Source: Eudromia elegans (Eukaryota; Chordata; Aves; Tinamiformes; Tinamidae). Taken from it: a stretch of 64,000 nt of DNA. The translations under genes and the position numbers were made by a program. Below, piece by piece: positions 61,102-64,000 of the stretch; position 1 is the first letter of the stretch, and every line of letters begins with the position of its first letter. The notes beneath the pieces were generated by a model that worked only from the letters and a program-made list of their open reading frames with translations, was not told where the DNA came from and made no database searches. Where the stretch lies: the NCBI GenBank assembly GCA_003342815.1, contig PTEX01000206.1, positions 248,001 to 312,000 of the forward strand, given 5' to 3'.

Positions 61102-62383
61102 GTAAGTGACCCTGGCATATTCAATGCAATAAGACATCTCTTTAATTTCCAGACAATTCCTGGATGCATTTTTAAAGGTTTTCAAGAACTCAGTGCTATT
61201 GACAGTGCTGCTAAAGGTCACAACTGCTGTGACTCCCAAGTGTCTTGCAGTATGGATTGGTCTGACCAGCTGAAACTTCATCTCTATAAACCTGGCCATG
61301 TAGCTGCCGGTCTGGAGCTGCTCAGATTCATGGCAAATAGGGGAGAAAACAAATCCAACATCCCCACCAGATGTTGCATGCTCATAACATGAGCTCAAGC
61401 AGCTGTATCTGCCACAAGCCTTGCTAAGGCTCCTCTTGAGAACTGAGAAGTTCCCTTTTTGTACAACAAAGCAGTAGTATTATCTGTTCTCTAGTACAAC
61501 TCCATAGCTTTTACGTAAAGCAAAGCTGTTGTGTGATGTGGGCCTAAACAGAGCCAGCCTGGACAATTTCACAAAATTAACCATTAAGTGAAACCTTTCT
61601 CAGTTTTCTCATGAACTTCTCACTGTGTGTCAGGAGCCTTAATCCCTTTATTTATTTATAGAGAAGAAGTGCAGTATTTAATTCTCCAGAAACTTAACTG
61701 TTTTTCTAAACATTTAAAGTGTAAGTTTTTGGAGCTCTCTGTGATTATTCTTAGTTGGTTTGGTTCTGTTTCAGGTTTGTAATCCTAAAACATGAATGTG
61801 CATTGTCTGTAGGAAATGGTTTAAAAAGGATGACATTCGGGTTTTCTCATATGTAAATTAAAGGACTAAGGTGTTTTTTATTTATTTATTTCCCCCCCCC
61901 ATATTTACATTCTATAATAATCTGAATCTGGAAGTTGAATAATTTTAACTTAATTTAGTGAACAAATATTTGTTTCAATTTCTTCCTTTTTTTGTTTATT
62001 TTTAGTTGTAAGTTAGAAAAAGTTTAGGAAATTGTTTTAAATCAGCAATTTGTTTAAAGTTGCAAAATCCATAGCTTGGGTTGGTAAAAAAAAATAGAAA
62101 ATCAAGTTGGTATCAATTCTGTTAAGTTACAACAAAAAATTCACGAAGCAAGATACGTTCATTTTCTTGTGTTCCTTTAAAGTTGGCTTTCACAACTAGT
62201 GTGGGTGTTGTAGTGCCCTGTAATGAATACAGCTGGCCAGGAATTTAGAGCAATGGTTACTGTACCTTTTTAAGTTAAGATGCGTTTTACTGATTATTTT
62301 TCAACAAGATGCTATATGATCTTGGACTACTGAACTTGGACCAAAACAGAAATCATTATTTTGTGTCTTTATCAAATTGTCAG
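61102..62383 (+). other. LRRCC1: LRRCC1 intron 3
   Basis: A 1282-base intron. It holds short frames of about 100 codons on both strands near 61,050-61,400 without a domain, and a small TTTA/C-run low-complexity patch near 61,875-61,900. No repeat recognised. Confidence 0.85.
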
Positions 62384-62551
62384 GATTTCAGTGCCTTCAT
62401 AGAACCAACAGTAAGCTGAGTCATATTGAACTTCATAGTAACTGCATAAATGATATTAATCATTTACTTCAGTGCACAAAGGGACTGTGCTCTTTGACCA
62501 ATCTTACATTAGAGAAAAATGGAAAGACCAACCCAGTTTGCCACACAACAG
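62384..62551 (+). CDS. LRRCC1: LRRCC1 coding exon 4: last leucine-rich repeats
   Basis: A 168-base symmetric exon between TTGTCAG and GTATGG. It reads FQCLHRTNSKLSHIELHSNC, INDINHLLQCTKGLCSLTNL and TLEKNGKTNPVCHTTG. Human LRRCC1 has the closely matching LRYIDLHSNRIDSIHHLLQC and LTNLILEKDGDDNPVC as I recall, so the identity is firm. Confidence 0.95.
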
Positions 62552-62843
62552 GTATGGATCTTGTTTTTAGATAGTCATTTCATGTTCTGTGGGTTGATGG
62601 TCTTTACAAAACTGTAAGTCAGGTTCTGAAGCTTGTAAATTAATTCATAAATTGGCCAGCCTACAGAAATCCGTGTGCGCTGGGCTGGGGTGGGGGGCCC
62701 TGTGGGCTTTCATGCGTCCTCCTGAAGCCTCCGTGCGCACATGGCTCATTTTTAATAGATGACAGCGTACCTAGACTACACCAGGAACCTTTTTCACATA
62801 TTCATTTTAGTTTAAGTATTGGGGTTTTTTTTTTCCCCTCAAG

Positions 62844-63007
62844 GTTACAGAGAAGCTGTTCTTCAGACTTTGCCCCAACTAAAAGTTCTAGATGGAAAAA
62901 ATACTTGTGGTGAACCAGTAGAAGAAAAGGCAGAAGAAAACTTGCAGTGTTTAGATGATATTTTGGACTACTTGGTTTCATCTGCAACCCCCCTACATGA
63001 AGATAAG
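62844..63007 (+). CDS. LRRCC1: LRRCC1 coding exon 5: LRR cap
   Basis: The acceptor TTTTTTTTTCCCCTCAAG is followed by YREAVLQTLPQLKVLDGKN, the LRR C-terminal cap (Y/F-R-x-x-V-L-x-x-L-P-x-L-x-x-L-D), then an acidic linker CGEPVEEKAEENLQCLDDIL and DYLVSSATPLHEDK. It ends in phase 0 before GTGCTA. A downstream frame continues a little into the intron but stops. Confidence 0.92.
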
Positions 63008-63107
63008 GTGCTACATTTTATGTGTACTGGTCTTAAAATTGATAGAGCAGATTTTTATATAGCATAGAACTCATTAATGTTGCAGGGGCGCTCTCTCATT
63101 TTAATAG

Positions 63108-63317
63108 AAGTGTGCTACATTTCCGGTGGTGACACCTCATATTGACCAGGCCTTAGCCCATTTTCGTCAACGAACAAAAATGTCAATGCAAAGTGCTGCC
63201 AGCTCCTCTACGGATGCTGTCTCCTCTTCAGAAACAGAAAAGGCCAAACTGGATCAGATACACAGTGAGATGAGGATTAAAAAAATAGAAGATCAGATTT
63301 CTCAGATACTGCAAAAG
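63108..63317 (+). CDS. LRRCC1: LRRCC1 coding exon 6: linker and start of coiled coil
   Basis: It begins KCATFPVVTPHIDQALAHF, continues through a Ser-rich linker (MQSAASSSTDAVSSSE) and ends in KLDQIHSEMRIKKIEDQISQ and ILQK, the first heptads of the coiled-coil region. The donor is GTGATT in a poly-T setting. The acceptor is TAGAAG, a tandem NAG-NAG site, so exons starting at 63,108 or 63,111 are both possible and differ by one Lys. The gene continues beyond the window. Confidence 0.85.
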
Positions 63318-64000
63318 GTGATTTTTTTTTTTTCTTTTCCTCTAACTGTACAGAAATTTTTGTTTGTAAAATGAGATGTGTCTTTATGGTGCATAAATTC
63401 ATCATGAGTGACTTGAGTATTTTCCTTGGTGCTGATGTGTACTTAATGATTTTGAAAAACCTAATAAGATAAAAGCAAGAATTTAAAGCTCAAGATTGTG
63501 TTTTGAATAATGAAAACTTCTTTATATATAAAAAAAGAAGAAAACTTATACAGGACTAGAAGATCTATTTGATGACATTTTATTGGATAGAAAATTGCTT
63601 TTTCCATTTGTTTATTCTGAAGCCATTAATGTAGGTAGTTAAACCAAGGTAAAATATGAAGTACACTCAAATGATTGGATTCTAAAGCTCGTAAAAACTA
63701 ACTTTGACAAATAATAGGTCAAGGTGCTGTTAAACTACGCAGGAAAGCATTCATAACATGCACTTTTATGAGTGTACCTTGTGCCTAGCATATTTTCAAA
63801 CTTTTTTTTTGTTTCAGTGCTGTATCTGTTTTATACTTCGCACCAAGCATATTAATATACTATGCCCAAAGGCTTGAATAAACTTCAGGTATTTTGAAGA
63901 GAAGCAACTACTTATTCTCAAATATGCTGTTCTGTTGATCTTTTTTTCTGTTCTTCTTTTTAAAAATAACTAAATGTTTTAGTAAGGAGGAAATAGGTAG
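63318..64000 (+). other. LRRCC1: LRRCC1 intron 6 (partial)
   Basis: AT-rich intron sequence to the right edge. An acceptor-like TTTTGTTTCAG near 63,810-63,818 is followed by a frame that closes after 20 or so codons and does not fit the LRRCC1 coiled coil, so no further exon is called. Confidence 0.7.

Noticed and set aside
63808-63900. Acceptor-like TTTTGTTTCAG followed by a short open frame
   Set aside because: The frame closes after about 20 codons and has Cys-rich content unlike the LRRCC1 coiled coil; no donor is visible.
1-64000. Endogenous retrovirus, LTR, DNA transposon, tRNA or CRISPR array
   Set aside because: I looked for LTR-like ends with flanking repeats, retroviral protein words, cloverleaf-like segments and regular spacer arrays and found none I could support.

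Overview
This window looks like a piece of a bird nuclear genome, from the homologue of human chromosome 8q. The evidence is three spliced vertebrate genes, a low repeat load that is almost entirely CR1-type LINE copies (the main avian retroposon), AT-rich introns, and short CpG-rich promoters. I cannot name the species. A crocodilian or turtle would also carry CR1, but the sparse repeats favour a bird.

Layout. Bases 1-33.6 kb hold the 3' part of RSPO2 (R-spondin 2, + strand): the end of the exon for the thrombospondin type 1 repeat at the left edge, one intron of 32,690 bases, and the last exon with the basic C-terminal tail. The intron contains CR1 relics of several ages, short CpG-rich patches in its second half and a few simple repeats. 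Bases 33.6-51.9 kb are intergenic, with old and younger CR1 copies and microsatellites and no gene I can recognise. Bases 51,975-58,630 hold SLC7A13 (- strand), an amino-acid transporter light subunit whose four coding exons join in phase into a 481-residue protein. Bases 60,288-63,317 hold the first six coding exons of LRRCC1 (+ strand), encoding the leucine-rich repeats and the start of the coiled-coil part of this centrosomal protein; the gene runs off the right edge.

Relationships. RSPO2 encodes a secreted Wnt agonist, SLC7A13 a membrane transporter and LRRCC1 a centriole/centrosome protein, so I see no shared pathway. SLC7A13 and LRRCC1 are divergent, with 1.7 kb between their start codons; a CR1 copy fills much of that gap. 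LRRCC1 has a strong CpG-island promoter with two NRF1-like sites and an array of GGGTCA half-sites. The gene order RSPO2 - SLC7A13 - LRRCC1 differs from human; the orientations of RSPO2 and LRRCC1 fit one large inversion, described in the findings.

I saw no tRNA, rRNA, CRISPR array, endogenous retrovirus or DNA transposon that I could support, and no clearly new biological system. The most useful second looks are the synteny junction, the half-site array, the tandem splice acceptor in LRRCC1 and the CpG patches in the RSPO2 intron.
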